Shown in pieces: positions 43,300 through 51,098 of a DNA stretch of 64,000 nucleotides. The stretch is from Streptomyces griseoluteus (GTDB lineage: Bacteria; Actinomycetota; Actinomycetes; Streptomycetales; Streptomycetaceae), in the NCBI GenBank assembly GCA_000717735.1, contig JOBE01000011.1, positions 1-64,000 of the forward strand, read 5' to 3'. Every line of letters starts with the position of its first letter. Within the stretch, counting starts at the first letter, position 1. The position numbers were made by a program, and so were the translations under genes. Below the pieces are notes generated by a model, which had not been told where the DNA came from, ran no database searches, and was given only the letters and a program-made list of their open reading frames with translations.

Positions 43300-43731
43300 T
43301 CAGCCGGTCGGGGTGAGGGTGGGCATGCCGGAGATCTTGAACGTGGCGGTGCGTTCCATCTGGCCCTCGGTCGGGTACTCGTCGCCGAGGTCGGTGATGA
43401 GGGCGGAGAACTCCCACGTGTGCTCGTCGGCCTCGCCCGGCAGGATGATCACCTGGTAGTCGCGGAGGTCGTCCTCCTCGAAGTCGGCGTCGAGGGCGGA
43501 GTGCGTGGCGTTGCCGGGGTCGTAGTTGAGGGTGATCTCGACCTCGCCGCCGTCCTTCAGGCCCTTGATGAACTCGCGGTACTTGTTCGGGGAGTCGTGC
43601 GCGGTGACCTCGATCGCCTCGCGGCTGCGGCTCGGGCCGCTGATGTCGGTCACGTTGGCGACCAGGACGAACGAGCCGGACCCGGTGGAGTCGCGGAGGA
43701 ACTGGCTGCCGAATGCGTCCTTACCTGCCAT
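43300..43731 (-). CDS. Major tail tube protein
   Basis: 143 residues. MAGKDAFGSQF, VANVTDISGPSRSREAIEVTAHDSPNKYREF and GDEYPTEGQMERTATFKISG are the signature of siphovirus tail-tube proteins (gpV/TP901-1 MTP fold). Forms the hexameric rings of the tail. Confidence 0.93.
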   Translation of the reverse strand: MAGKDAFGSQFLRDSTGSGSFVLVANVTDISGPSRSREAIEVTAHDSPNKYREFIKGLKDGGEVEITLNYDPGNATHSALDADFEEDDLRDYQVIILPGEADEHTWEFSALITDLGDEYPTEGQMERTATFKISGMPTLTPTG

Positions 43732-43734
43732 GGG

Positions 43735-44073
43735 TCAGGCTCCGATCTTGATGACGGCGACGGTCACCGAGGTGACGGCGTCGTAGGTGATCGCGGCCCG
43801 GCCGGTGGCGCCGCGGAAGAGGTTGGTCAGCGGGATGATCCCGACGTCTCCGGCGGCCACGACGAGCGTGGCGTCCGCGATCGCGTGGCCGTCGACCGTG
43901 CCGGGGGTGGCGATGGTGGCGGTGTGCGGGGACGCGTCGCCGTTGAAGACGACCAGGGCGAGCCCCGGCCCCACTGGGGCGGTGTCCCCTCCGCCGGCGG
44001 CGGCCACGGCCGCGCCCGCCAGGTCGGCGATGCCTCCGACGGTGGTGGCCGTGGTGACTGTCAGCGCTGCCAT
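43735..44073 (-). CDS. Phage structural-type hypothetical
   Basis: 112 residues, Ala/Val/Thr-rich beta protein (VGPGLALVVFNGDASPHTATI, AAGDVGIIPLTNLFRG) resembling small capsid/tail accessory proteins. GGAGG before the ATG. Lies between the tail terminator and tail tube, so a tail-associated role is likely. Confidence 0.65.
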   Translation of the reverse strand: MAALTVTTATTVGGIADLAGAAVAAAGGGDTAPVGPGLALVVFNGDASPHTATIATPGTVDGHAIADATLVVAAGDVGIIPLTNLFRGATGRAAITYDAVTSVTVAVIKIGA

Positions 44074-44144
44074 CGGTCCTCCTTCAGGTAGGGGTGAGTT
44101 CCCGGGGCCACAGCAGGCCCGGACGGATGGAGAAGAGGGGCGGG

Positions 44145-44570
44145 TCAGGCTGGCTGCGCGGTGACGACGCGGTAGCGCTGCACGAGGTGGCGGATGTCGC
44201 CCGGTGGCTCGGGGTCGGTCAGCGGCTGGCCGAACTCGAAGCGGGTGACGATGTGGTCGTAGCCGGGGACGGTGAGCGGCTGGTGGTCCAGGAGCGCGGT
44301 GAGGCGGCCGCCGATCTGCAGCACCCGCTTGAACCCGCGGTACTGATCCCACACGTGCAGGGTCGGAACGGTCTCCCAGCCGTGCCGGTCGTGCGCGTTG
44401 GCGGGTACCTCGGTTGCCTCACCGATCACGATGAACGGGTACGGCACGTTCTCCGGCAGGTAGTCGTAGACGGAGACGCCGAGAGACTGCAGCTCGGCGT
44501 CGGCCACGAGCAGGGACCTGATGGCGCCCTGGATCGCGAGCATGGGGGAGACGGGCGGCGGGATCGTCAC
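44145..44570 (-). CDS. Tail terminator (DUF3168-like)
   Basis: 141 residues. VYDYLPENVPYPFIVIGEAT and a WD..RGFKRVLQIGGRLTALL pattern are characteristic of gpU/DUF3168 tail-completion proteins. GTG overlaps the upstream stop (GTGA). Confidence 0.85.
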   Translation of the reverse strand: MTIPPPVSPMLAIQGAIRSLLVADAELQSLGVSVYDYLPENVPYPFIVIGEATEVPANAHDRHGWETVPTLHVWDQYRGFKRVLQIGGRLTALLDHQPLTVPGYDHIVTRFEFGQPLTDPEPPGDIRHLVQRYRVVTAQPA

Positions 44571-44941
44571 CTCAGGGCCCTCCGTACCTCGTCGGTCAGC
44601 CGGGCCTTGTACCGGCCGCGCTCGGCTTCCAGGGCGGGGCGGAGCGCGGGCCGGGCCTGGACGCGGCGGGTGCCGTACTCCAGGAACCGGGCGTAGTACT
44701 CGGTGTCGTTGTGCCAGCCGACGACGGCGGTGAGGTCGTCGTCCTTGTACTTGATGTCGACCTTGTCGTGCAGGTTGCGGGTGTCCTTGGCGACGTCGCG
44801 TTGGGTGTCGGCCTTGACGGCCTCGGCGGACTCGCGCACCGCCTTCCTCAGCGCGGCGATGATGTCCTCGCCGAGGTCCTCCAGCTGGGTGCGCAGCCGG
44901 TCGGCGCCGAGGATTTCCACGGTCATCCCGGAGCGGGTCAT
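44567..44941 (-). CDS. HK97 gp10-family head-tail joining protein
   Basis: 124 residues. Helical N-terminus (LEDLGEDIIAALRKAVRESAEAVKADTQRDV) then beta strands with VGWHNDTEYYARFLEYGT.. the HK97 gp10 hallmark ..FLEyGTr..ARPALRPAL. An internal ATG five codons in is possible. Joins head and tail during morphogenesis. Confidence 0.9.
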   Translation of the reverse strand: MTRSGMTVEILGADRLRTQLEDLGEDIIAALRKAVRESAEAVKADTQRDVAKDTRNLHDKVDIKYKDDDLTAVVGWHNDTEYYARFLEYGTRRVQARPALRPALEAERGRYKARLTDEVRRALR

Positions 44942-44942
44942 G

Positions 44943-45272
44943 TCACCCTCCCTGCCGCTGGATCAGCTTGCACTCGGCCTTGCGGTAGCGGGTGCTGGAC
45001 GGCTCGACGACGGATGTGACCTTGAGGACCTGTCCGCCTCCGCGCAGCTCGTCGCCGCGGGCGACGTCGGCGGCCGGCAGGAGGAACACGTCGTGGGTGT
45101 GCTCGGCGCCGGCCTGCTGCGCGAGCAGCCTGTCGGAGGCGGACGGCTGGTCGACCTTGCCCCGGACGTCGTCCTCCTGGCGGACGAGGGTGGTCTCCTG
45201 GCCGCCGTACCCGTCGTCGACGGTGACCGGGCGCCACACCTGCAGCGTCCGGTTCAGGAGGTGGCCGATCAT
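44943..45272 (-). CDS. Head closure / head-tail adaptor
   Basis: 109 residues. Beta-rich, SPP1 gp16-like: LLNRTLQVWRPVTVDDGYGGQE and RGDELRGGGQVLKVTSV. ATG overlaps the connector stop (ATGA). Confidence 0.85.
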   Translation of the reverse strand: MIGHLLNRTLQVWRPVTVDDGYGGQETTLVRQEDDVRGKVDQPSASDRLLAQQAGAEHTHDVFLLPAADVARGDELRGGGQVLKVTSVVEPSSTRYRKAECKLIQRQGG

Positions 45273-45853
45273 GTCCGGGCCCGGTACGCGCCGAGGGTGC
45301 GCCGGTCGGCCGCGGTGAGCTCCATTCCGAGGGCCTCGGCAGAGAACGAGCGGGAGTGGTCGCCGAGGGTCTCGGCGGAGAGGAACTCCGGGTTGGACCA
45401 GGCGGCCACCGCCAGGCGCAGGCACATGCGCTTGAGGCCCGGCGGGATGGTGCTGTACCCGGCGGTGTAGGTGACCTCGATCGCCCGGTCGTGGCTCGGC
45501 CACTCGGCGCCGCGCCTGTGCAGGATGCCGGCGGCCCGCCACGTGTAGTCGGCCTCCTTCCCGAACGTGAGCTCGTCGTCGTCCTCGGTGAGGGTGACGG
45601 AGGCGACCGCGGTGACGGGCCAGCGCGGCAGGATCAGCTTCCGTGAGCCGCTCGCGGGGTGGTAGCGGGGGTCCTCGTCCGTCGGTCCGTCGAGGATGAC
45701 GGTGTCCTCGGACTGCTCGAGGGCCTGGCCGGTCTCGTCCTCGATGACTCCCTGCGCGAGTTCGATCAGGAGCTCGGCCGTCGCGGTGTCCTCGTCGGTG
45801 AAGCTGTCGATGCGCAGGAGGCGGCGCAGGTCGTCCGCGCTGGCGTACGCCAT
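45269..45853 (-). CDS. Head-tail connector (gp6/gp15-like)
   Basis: 194 residues. MAYASADDLRRLLRIDSFTDEDTA is the standard opening of gp6-like connector proteins; the rest is the helix-beta-helix connector fold with LPRWPVTAVASVTLTEDD. Forms the ring attached to the portal. Confidence 0.9.
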   Translation of the reverse strand: MAYASADDLRRLLRIDSFTDEDTATAELLIELAQGVIEDETGQALEQSEDTVILDGPTDEDPRYHPASGSRKLILPRWPVTAVASVTLTEDDDELTFGKEADYTWRAAGILHRRGAEWPSHDRAIEVTYTAGYSTIPPGLKRMCLRLAVAAWSNPEFLSAETLGDHSRSFSAEALGMELTAADRRTLGAYRART

Positions 45854-46212
45854 CAGTCCCCGGTCCCCTCGTCCTCGTCGCGGCGGCGCTCGAGCTCGGC
45901 GGCCACGGTGGCCCGGATCTCGTCCTTGAGGCGGGCGTCGCCGAGGTCGATGTCGTGGTCGGCGGCGTAGATCTTGAGCTGGTCGACGGTCATGTCCTCG
46001 ACGGCCACCGGGCCGTCGATCGGAGCCGGGGGCGGCGGGGTGGCGGTCTTGGCGGGGCGGCCGCCGCGCTTCTTCCTCGGCTCCTCGAGGGGCCGGCACT
46101 CTCCGGCGGCGATCCTGCGTTCGGCGTCGTCGTCGTCCATGTCGACGATCGAGCCCTCGGGCTGCGTGCCGTACTTCGGGTTCACCATGAGGCGGAGCAT
46201 CTCGACTCGCAT
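45853..46212 (-). CDS. HeH/LEM-like small head protein
   Basis: 119 residues. N-terminal strand-rich part, Pro/Lys-rich linker (EEPRKKRGGRPAKTATPPPP), and C-terminal VEDMTVDQLKIYAADHDIDL, a two-helix HeH/LEM-SAP-like module often found downstream of phage capsid genes. Good GGAGG before the ATG. Role in the head unknown. Confidence 0.72.
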   Translation of the reverse strand: MRVEMLRLMVNPKYGTQPEGSIVDMDDDDAERRIAAGECRPLEEPRKKRGGRPAKTATPPPPAPIDGPVAVEDMTVDQLKIYAADHDIDLGDARLKDEIRATVAAELERRRDEDEGTGD

Positions 46213-46240
46213 GGCGGTCCTCCTGTGGTCCTGGACGCGG

Positions 46241-46270
46241 CCGGGCCCCGCCATCGATGGCGGGGCCCGG
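46241..46270. terminator. Hairpin between capsid-side and connector genes
   Basis: A 30-base perfect palindrome, ccgggccccgccat/atggcggggcccgg with a CG centre. Probably a partial terminator setting high capsid and lower connector expression, or an RNA-stability element. Confidence 0.8.
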
Positions 46271-46294
46271 GCGGCCGTGAGTGTGGGGCAGGGG

Positions 46295-46672
46295 TCAGGG
46301 CTTGACGCGGCCCTTGCCGCGGACGACGGTCACACCGAACGAGGCGTCGCCGGTGCCGGCGTCGGTGGCGACGGCGCGGATGTAGCGCTTGATGCCGTGG
46401 TAGCCGATGACGGTGACCGTGGACGCGGTGAGGGTGGCGGGCTCGGTGCCGTCGAGGTCGGCGTTGGCCACCGCGGTGTACCCGGAGGCGAGGGCGTCGG
46501 ACTCCTGGATCTCGATGGAGAACGCTGCGTTGGCGACGACGCCGGTGGTGATGACGACGGCGGCCGCGTCGTAGTTCGCCAGGTCCACCCCGGTCCCGGT
46601 CGCGGTGTCGACCCGCGCGGCCGGGGTGAGGGTGGTGGCGATGTCCAGGTGGTTCTTGATGTCGCTGCGCAT
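46295..46672 (-). CDS. Putative head decoration-type protein
   Basis: 125 residues, beta-rich with Thr/Val/Ala repeats (GVDLANYDAAAVVITTGVVAN, LTASTVTVIGYHGIKRYIRAV). Located directly after the major capsid gene, where decoration proteins are usual. No specific family recognised. Confidence 0.65.
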   Translation of the reverse strand: MRSDIKNHLDIATTLTPAARVDTATGTGVDLANYDAAAVVITTGVVANAAFSIEIQESDALASGYTAVANADLDGTEPATLTASTVTVIGYHGIKRYIRAVATDAGTGDASFGVTVVRGKGRVKP

Positions 46673-46721
46673 GGGTGCTGCTCCTGTCTGGTGTGGGCCT
46701 GCGCTGGACGGGGGTGCCGGG

Positions 46722-47951
46722 TTACGGCACGACGTCGTTGGACTGCAGGCGCACGAACGCCTCGGCGAGGACGGGCATGCCGTCGGCCTCCTGGCGGCCG
46801 ATGAACCCGACCTGGTTCGTCTCGGCGTACAGCTCGTTGAGGCGCTGGACCTCGAACTGCAGGGCCTCGGCGATCCAGTAGTAGGAGAAGTCACCGAGGA
46901 GGCCGACGTAGTCGCCGTCGCCGAACGTCGACGGGGCGAACTCGCTCATGATGAACGGGATGTCGAGGATCTTGTCCGGCTCGCCGTCGGTGAGGCCGGC
47001 CCGCCAGATGTAGTTCCCGTCGCCGTCCTTGAGCTTGCGCACGGACGCGATCATCAGCCGGTGGAACAGCCACGACGCGCGCCGGTGGTACGCGCCCTTG
47101 AGCGTGTACTTGGCGGTGATGAGGTCGTCGGCGGCGTTGCCCGCGGCGACGTTGGTGAACCCGGTGCCCGAGGTGGAGACGTCCACGTCGCGGGACGTGG
47201 GGATGCCGTCGGCGTGGGCCGTGAACAGGCCGAGCGGCTTCTGGTTCCCGTCGCCGACCATGTAGGCCTTCTCGGCGGTGACGCCGAACTTGTAGGCCAT
47301 GCGGTCGCGGACGAGGGTCTCGGGGTTCGTCGTCGAGGCGCGCATCAGCTTGCGGCTGATCTTGACCCGCTTGGCCAGCGGGTGCGGGCGGAGCTCGCGC
47401 TTGCCGAACCGCATCGCGTCGTCCTGGTTGCCGGTGGCGAGTTCGCTCGTCCAGTCGGCGTCACCGAGGTCGGTGTCGAGGGTGGGCACGCCGAGGGACT
47501 CGGCCTGCGTGAGCTGGTGCACGGTGGCCAGGCCGCGCAGCGCGACCATGTCGTCGACGCCCTTGAGGAGGTCCTTGACGAACTGCTGCGGAGCGACGAG
47601 GAACCCGCCCTCGGGGTCGTGGCCGGCGTTGAGCGCGCGGGCCTGGCGCTCGGTGAGGACGGACCGGCCGCCGAGGAGGTAGGCGCGCAGCGCGCCCATG
47701 GCCTCCTCGCCGCCGCGGGTCCCGCCGCGCTCCAGGCCCTCGCGGGCGCCCTCGTCGCGCTCGTCGTCCTCGAGCTTCTCGGCCCGCTCGATGGTGCGGT
47801 CGACGCCGTCGCGCTCCTCCATGAGCTTGTCGAACCGCACCTCCTCCTCGGACGTCATCGAGCGGCCCTCGGTCTCGGCGGTCTCCATGAGCGCTCGGGC
47901 GTCGGCGCCGAGCTTGGTGCGCTTGGTGCGCAGCTCCCGGATGTTGGGCAT
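46722..47951 (-). CDS. Major capsid protein, HK97 family
   Basis: 409 residues. Residues ~1-95 form a charged coiled-coil delta (scaffold) domain removed by the protease; the mature fold contains SVLTERQARALNAGHDPEGGFLVAP, KISRKLMRAST, MVGDGNQKPLGLF and LLGDFSYYWIAEA. The last motif is typical of the HK97 P-domain end. Shell building block. Confidence 0.96.
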   Translation of the reverse strand: MPNIRELRTKRTKLGADARALMETAETEGRSMTSEEEVRFDKLMEERDGVDRTIERAEKLEDDERDEGAREGLERGGTRGGEEAMGALRAYLLGGRSVLTERQARALNAGHDPEGGFLVAPQQFVKDLLKGVDDMVALRGLATVHQLTQAESLGVPTLDTDLGDADWTSELATGNQDDAMRFGKRELRPHPLAKRVKISRKLMRASTTNPETLVRDRMAYKFGVTAEKAYMVGDGNQKPLGLFTAHADGIPTSRDVDVSTSGTGFTNVAAGNAADDLITAKYTLKGAYHRRASWLFHRLMIASVRKLKDGDGNYIWRAGLTDGEPDKILDIPFIMSEFAPSTFGDGDYVGLLGDFSYYWIAEALQFEVQRLNELYAETNQVGFIGRQEADGMPVLAEAFVRLQSNDVVP

Positions 47952-47979
47952 CGCAGGTTCCCTTCGGTGGGTGTGGGTG

Positions 47980-48004
47980 CCCCGCGCGGCTGCGCGGCGC
48001 GGGG
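47980..48004. terminator. Hairpin between protease and capsid genes
   Basis: ccccgcgc / gcgcgggg (8-bp stem, 9-base loop) just after the protease stop and before the capsid leader. Regulatory or processing element. Confidence 0.5.
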
Positions 48005-48007
48005 GGA

Positions 48008-48703
48008 TCAGAGTCCGGCGAGCCGGAGCAGGCGGGCCTGGTCGACGAGCGGGGCGGCCCGCTCGTCGTCCTCGTCGGTGCCGCCGGCCGCGTCGAGGAG
48101 CTCGGTGAGAGCGTCACGCGCGGCGGAGACGAGGCCCTTGTTCTTCTTCGACAGCACCGCGCCCGCGCGTACGACGTGGGACAGCCGGTCGATGTCGGCC
48201 TCGGTCAGGGCGTCGGGGATATCGAGGAGCCCGCGGGGCATGACGAGCTGGCGGCCGGATTCGACGATCGCGTTGGGGTCCATGGGCAGAGGGACGGCGC
48301 TGACTTCGAACAGCTCCCAGCCCTCGGGGACGCCGGCGTCGTCGATGTTCCAGACGTCGAAGCCGATGGAGAAGGCGTTCATGTAGCCGCCGCGGTACTT
48401 CCGCTCGACCGTGCGGGCGAACTCGTCCTCCTGGTCGAAGCTGATGCTCATGCGCAGCTTGTCGCCGTCGATCCACGTCTTGTCGGACCGGCCGATCGGC
48501 AGGCCGTCACGGCCCCAGTAGGAGTGCCCGTACCCGACCACGGGGTTGGACTCGAAGCGTCCGAGCTCGGCGCCCTTCATGGTCAGGTTGAGGCCGTCGC
48601 CCTTGCGGCCCTCGGTCGCGGCGATGATCGTCAGCGGCTTGCCCGCCTCATCGCCGTCGGCGCGCTGGACGTAGCCGCGCACGTAGTGCCGTTGTCCCTT
48701 CAT
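48008..48703 (-). CDS. HK97-type prohead protease
   Basis: 231 residues. The U35/U9-like protease: VVGYGHSYWGRDGLPIGRS provides the catalytic His region and YMNAFSIGFDVWN the catalytic Ser region; ELFEVSAVPLPMDPNAIV follows. Cleaves the capsid delta domain. ATG overlaps the upstream small gene (ATGA). Confidence 0.93.
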   Translation of the reverse strand: MKGQRHYVRGYVQRADGDEAGKPLTIIAATEGRKGDGLNLTMKGAELGRFESNPVVGYGHSYWGRDGLPIGRSDKTWIDGDKLRMSISFDQEDEFARTVERKYRGGYMNAFSIGFDVWNIDDAGVPEGWELFEVSAVPLPMDPNAIVESGRQLVMPRGLLDIPDALTEADIDRLSHVVRAGAVLSKKNKGLVSAARDALTELLDAAGGTDEDDERAAPLVDQARLLRLAGL

Positions 48704-48891
48704 CGGGCCCTCCTCGGTTCCTTGGCCTGTCGGTCGCGCGGGCTGCTCTGCTGCCGAGGCCTGAACTCGGCACGCGGGGCGATCAGGCCGCAGGACCTGG
48801 CGGTGTGCCGCCACGCCCCGGACGGGCTCCGTTCGGCAGGCTCGCCGCATGCGGTACAGCGGCCCTTCTCGATGCGCTGGTCACTCGACAA
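48700..48891 (-). CDS. Small CxxC zinc-knuckle protein between portal and protease
   Basis: 63 residues starting at TTG 48891: EKGRCTACGEPAERSPSGAW then HTARSCGL and a basic tail. CxxC plus Cys/His suggests zinc. It overlaps both neighbours: GAGGTG 7 bases before the TTG lies in the portal gene's last codons, and its stop overlaps the protease start. No family recognised. Confidence 0.65.
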   Translation of the reverse strand: MSSDQRIEKGRCTACGEPAERSPSGAWRHTARSCGLIAPRAEFRPRQQSSPRDRQAKEPRRAR

Positions 48892-50893
48892 CGGGGATCA
48901 CCTCGCAGTCACAGCCCGGATGGACCGGGGGGTGGAAGGTGTTGCGCTTGGCGACGAGCTTCTCGCCGTCCTCGTCGCCCTCGACCTCGTCGCCCTTGGC
49001 GACGAACGGCGTCTCGATCTCCCGGATCGCGCCGTCGAGCTTGGTGCAGTACGGGCAGTTCTTCGAGCCGCGCGCTACCCACTGCACCTTGGTGACGCCG
49101 GCCTCTTTCCACGTCTCGCGGGCCGCGGCGTTCGGCAGCTGCGAGGCCTCCCACCGCGCGGTCTGCTCGGGACGCTCGGCCTGCCACTTCGCGAGCCGCT
49201 CGACGACGGCCTCGGCGATGTCCTCGGGCGTGCCCTCGGTCGCCTCGACCACGTTGCGCAGCTGGCCGTAGGAGGACGAGACCTGGTACGAGGCGTGCGA
49301 CAGGGCGTAGGCCTGCGCCCACACGGACAGGTCGACGGCCTCCTCGAACGCGACCTCCTCGGCGGCCTGGACGGCGACGTCGTCCGCGAAGGCGGTCATG
49401 AGCGGCACCCACAGCTCGGCGAGCCGCTCCATGATCGGGCCGTCGTCCGCGTAGAGCAGGCGCAGCGCGGTGAGGAACGCTGCGAGCGAGCGGCGCCGGC
49501 CGCGCTCGGGAAGGAGATGCTCGGCGATCAGGGCGCCGACCTTCTTCGCTTCGAGGTCGGCCACCTCCTGGTCGGACTGCTCGATCTTCGTCCCCCACCG
49601 TTCGGCGAGGGACTCCCGAACGGCCTGGCGTCCGGCGAGCAGCCGCGCCATGCGCGAGACGCGGGCGCCGTCCGCGGTCTCCAGGGCGAGGCGGCTGCGG
49701 CCGGCGGGCACCATGTTGAGCGGGACGAGGTAGTCGTCGCCGCCCTCGATGGGGTTCATGTTCTCGCGGTCGCGGACGTCGTTGGCGGACAGCCATCCCC
49801 ACTGGCGGCCCACGGCGTAGGCGGCGTAGCGGGCGGCGGTGTCGCCGCGGAGCAGCGAGTCGACGAGGAACTCGGAGTAGTAGCGCTGCCGCTCCTCCTT
49901 CAGGAGCAGCTGGGTGAGGACCCCTTGCTCCCACCGGACGAGCCACACGTTCAGCGCGGACGTCACGTAGTCCAGCTGCTGCTGCTCGATGTTGGAGAAC
50001 GTCGCCCTGTCCAGGTCGCCGATCTTGTGCGGCGGCAGGCGCAGCCACCGCGCCATCTCGGTCACCTGCAGCTTGCGGGTCTCCAGGAACTGCGCGGAGT
50101 CGTTGGGGACGCCGACCTGCTGGAACGTCACCCCCTCCTCGAGGACCGCCACGCGGTGCGCGCGGTCGATGCCCCGGTGGATGTTCTCCCAGTCGTCCGC
50201 CATCCGCTTGCGGGCCTCGGGGGAGAGGCTGCCTGGGTGGGTCAGCGCGCCTCCCGGTGCGGCACTGTTCGAGAAAACTTTCGCGCCGTGGTGCTCGGTG
50301 GCCAGGCCGAGACCGATCGCGTTGGCGGCGAGCTCGACGACCGGGTAGCCCTGGACGCCGTCGTAGCCGAGGCCGGAGATGTGCAGGACCTCGTGCGGCA
50401 GGAGGACGGTGTGGATCCCGTTGACGTCGTCGTCGTACCGGTAGCGCCGCTCGAACCGGCCGGGCCCGGTGCGCTTCACCCCGATGGTGACCCGGTCGGG
50501 CCGCAGCGGCCAGATCTCCTCGATCACGCCGGTGCGCGGGTGGGAGACGACGTGGGCGATGCCGTTGCCCCACGTGATCGCATGGCTGGTCAGCACCTCG
50601 CGCAGCCACGCCGAGGACATCATGTCGTTGGGCTGGTCGTGCAGCAGCGCGTACAGCGGGTGGCTGGTGGCACGCTGCTTACCGCGCGGGGCCAACCTCT
50701 CGTAGAGAAACAGCGGCAGGCCGGCCAGGTCCTCGGACAGCACCCGCACGCCGGCGAAGAACGGGCTGTAGGTCAGGGCCGTGTCCTGGTCCACGCGGAT
50801 CCCGGCCGAGTTGACCGACCCGCCGCGCATCCAGTCCTCCACCCACTTCTCCGGGGTAGCGAGACCGGACAGGGCACTGCGCAGGAATCCCAC
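48881..50893 (-). CDS. Portal protein fused to a MuF-like domain
   Basis: 670 residues. Portal fold in residues ~1-420 (ALTYSPFFAGVRVLSEDLAGLPLFLYE, WGNGIAHVV, LQVTEMARWLRLPPHKIGDL). The C-terminal ~150 residues carry the MuF/gp7 Cys-rich ending CPYCTKLDG and HPGCDCEVIPV, usually a separate gene downstream of the portal. GTG 50893 follows GGGAGG. Dodecameric DNA channel; the MuF part may travel with the ejected DNA. Confidence 0.93.
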   Translation of the reverse strand: MGFLRSALSGLATPEKWVEDWMRGGSVNSAGIRVDQDTALTYSPFFAGVRVLSEDLAGLPLFLYERLAPRGKQRATSHPLYALLHDQPNDMMSSAWLREVLTSHAITWGNGIAHVVSHPRTGVIEEIWPLRPDRVTIGVKRTGPGRFERRYRYDDDVNGIHTVLLPHEVLHISGLGYDGVQGYPVVELAANAIGLGLATEHHGAKVFSNSAAPGGALTHPGSLSPEARKRMADDWENIHRGIDRAHRVAVLEEGVTFQQVGVPNDSAQFLETRKLQVTEMARWLRLPPHKIGDLDRATFSNIEQQQLDYVTSALNVWLVRWEQGVLTQLLLKEERQRYYSEFLVDSLLRGDTAARYAAYAVGRQWGWLSANDVRDRENMNPIEGGDDYLVPLNMVPAGRSRLALETADGARVSRMARLLAGRQAVRESLAERWGTKIEQSDQEVADLEAKKVGALIAEHLLPERGRRRSLAAFLTALRLLYADDGPIMERLAELWVPLMTAFADDVAVQAAEEVAFEEAVDLSVWAQAYALSHASYQVSSSYGQLRNVVEATEGTPEDIAEAVVERLAKWQAERPEQTARWEASQLPNAAARETWKEAGVTKVQWVARGSKNCPYCTKLDGAIREIETPFVAKGDEVEGDEDGEKLVAKRNTFHPPVHPGCDCEVIPVVE

Positions 50894-50894
50894 C

Positions 50895-51080
50895 TCAGCC
50901 TCCCTTCTGGGTGTGGGAGCGGGTGGCGCGTTCGGCGGAGATCGCTCCGGCAACGCCGAGGGCCAGGAGCGCGAGGCCGGCGGACGCGAGGCCGAGCCAG
51001 GGGGCGAGCAGGCCGAGGCCGGTGCCGAGCAGCACGATGCCGAGCAGCGCGAGGTAGTCCCACGGGTCCACGCGGTCCAT
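50895..51080 (-). CDS. Small two-helix phage membrane protein
   Basis: 61 residues: two hydrophobic helices (YLALLGIVLLGTGLGLLAPW, ASAGLALLALGVAGAIS) and a basic tail. Lies between terminase and portal with GGAGG before the ATG. Function unknown; position is unusual for a holin. Confidence 0.7.
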   Translation of the reverse strand: MDRVDPWDYLALLGIVLLGTGLGLLAPWLGLASAGLALLALGVAGAISAERATRSHTQKGG

Positions 51081-51098
51081 GGCTGCCTCCTTCCGGGG

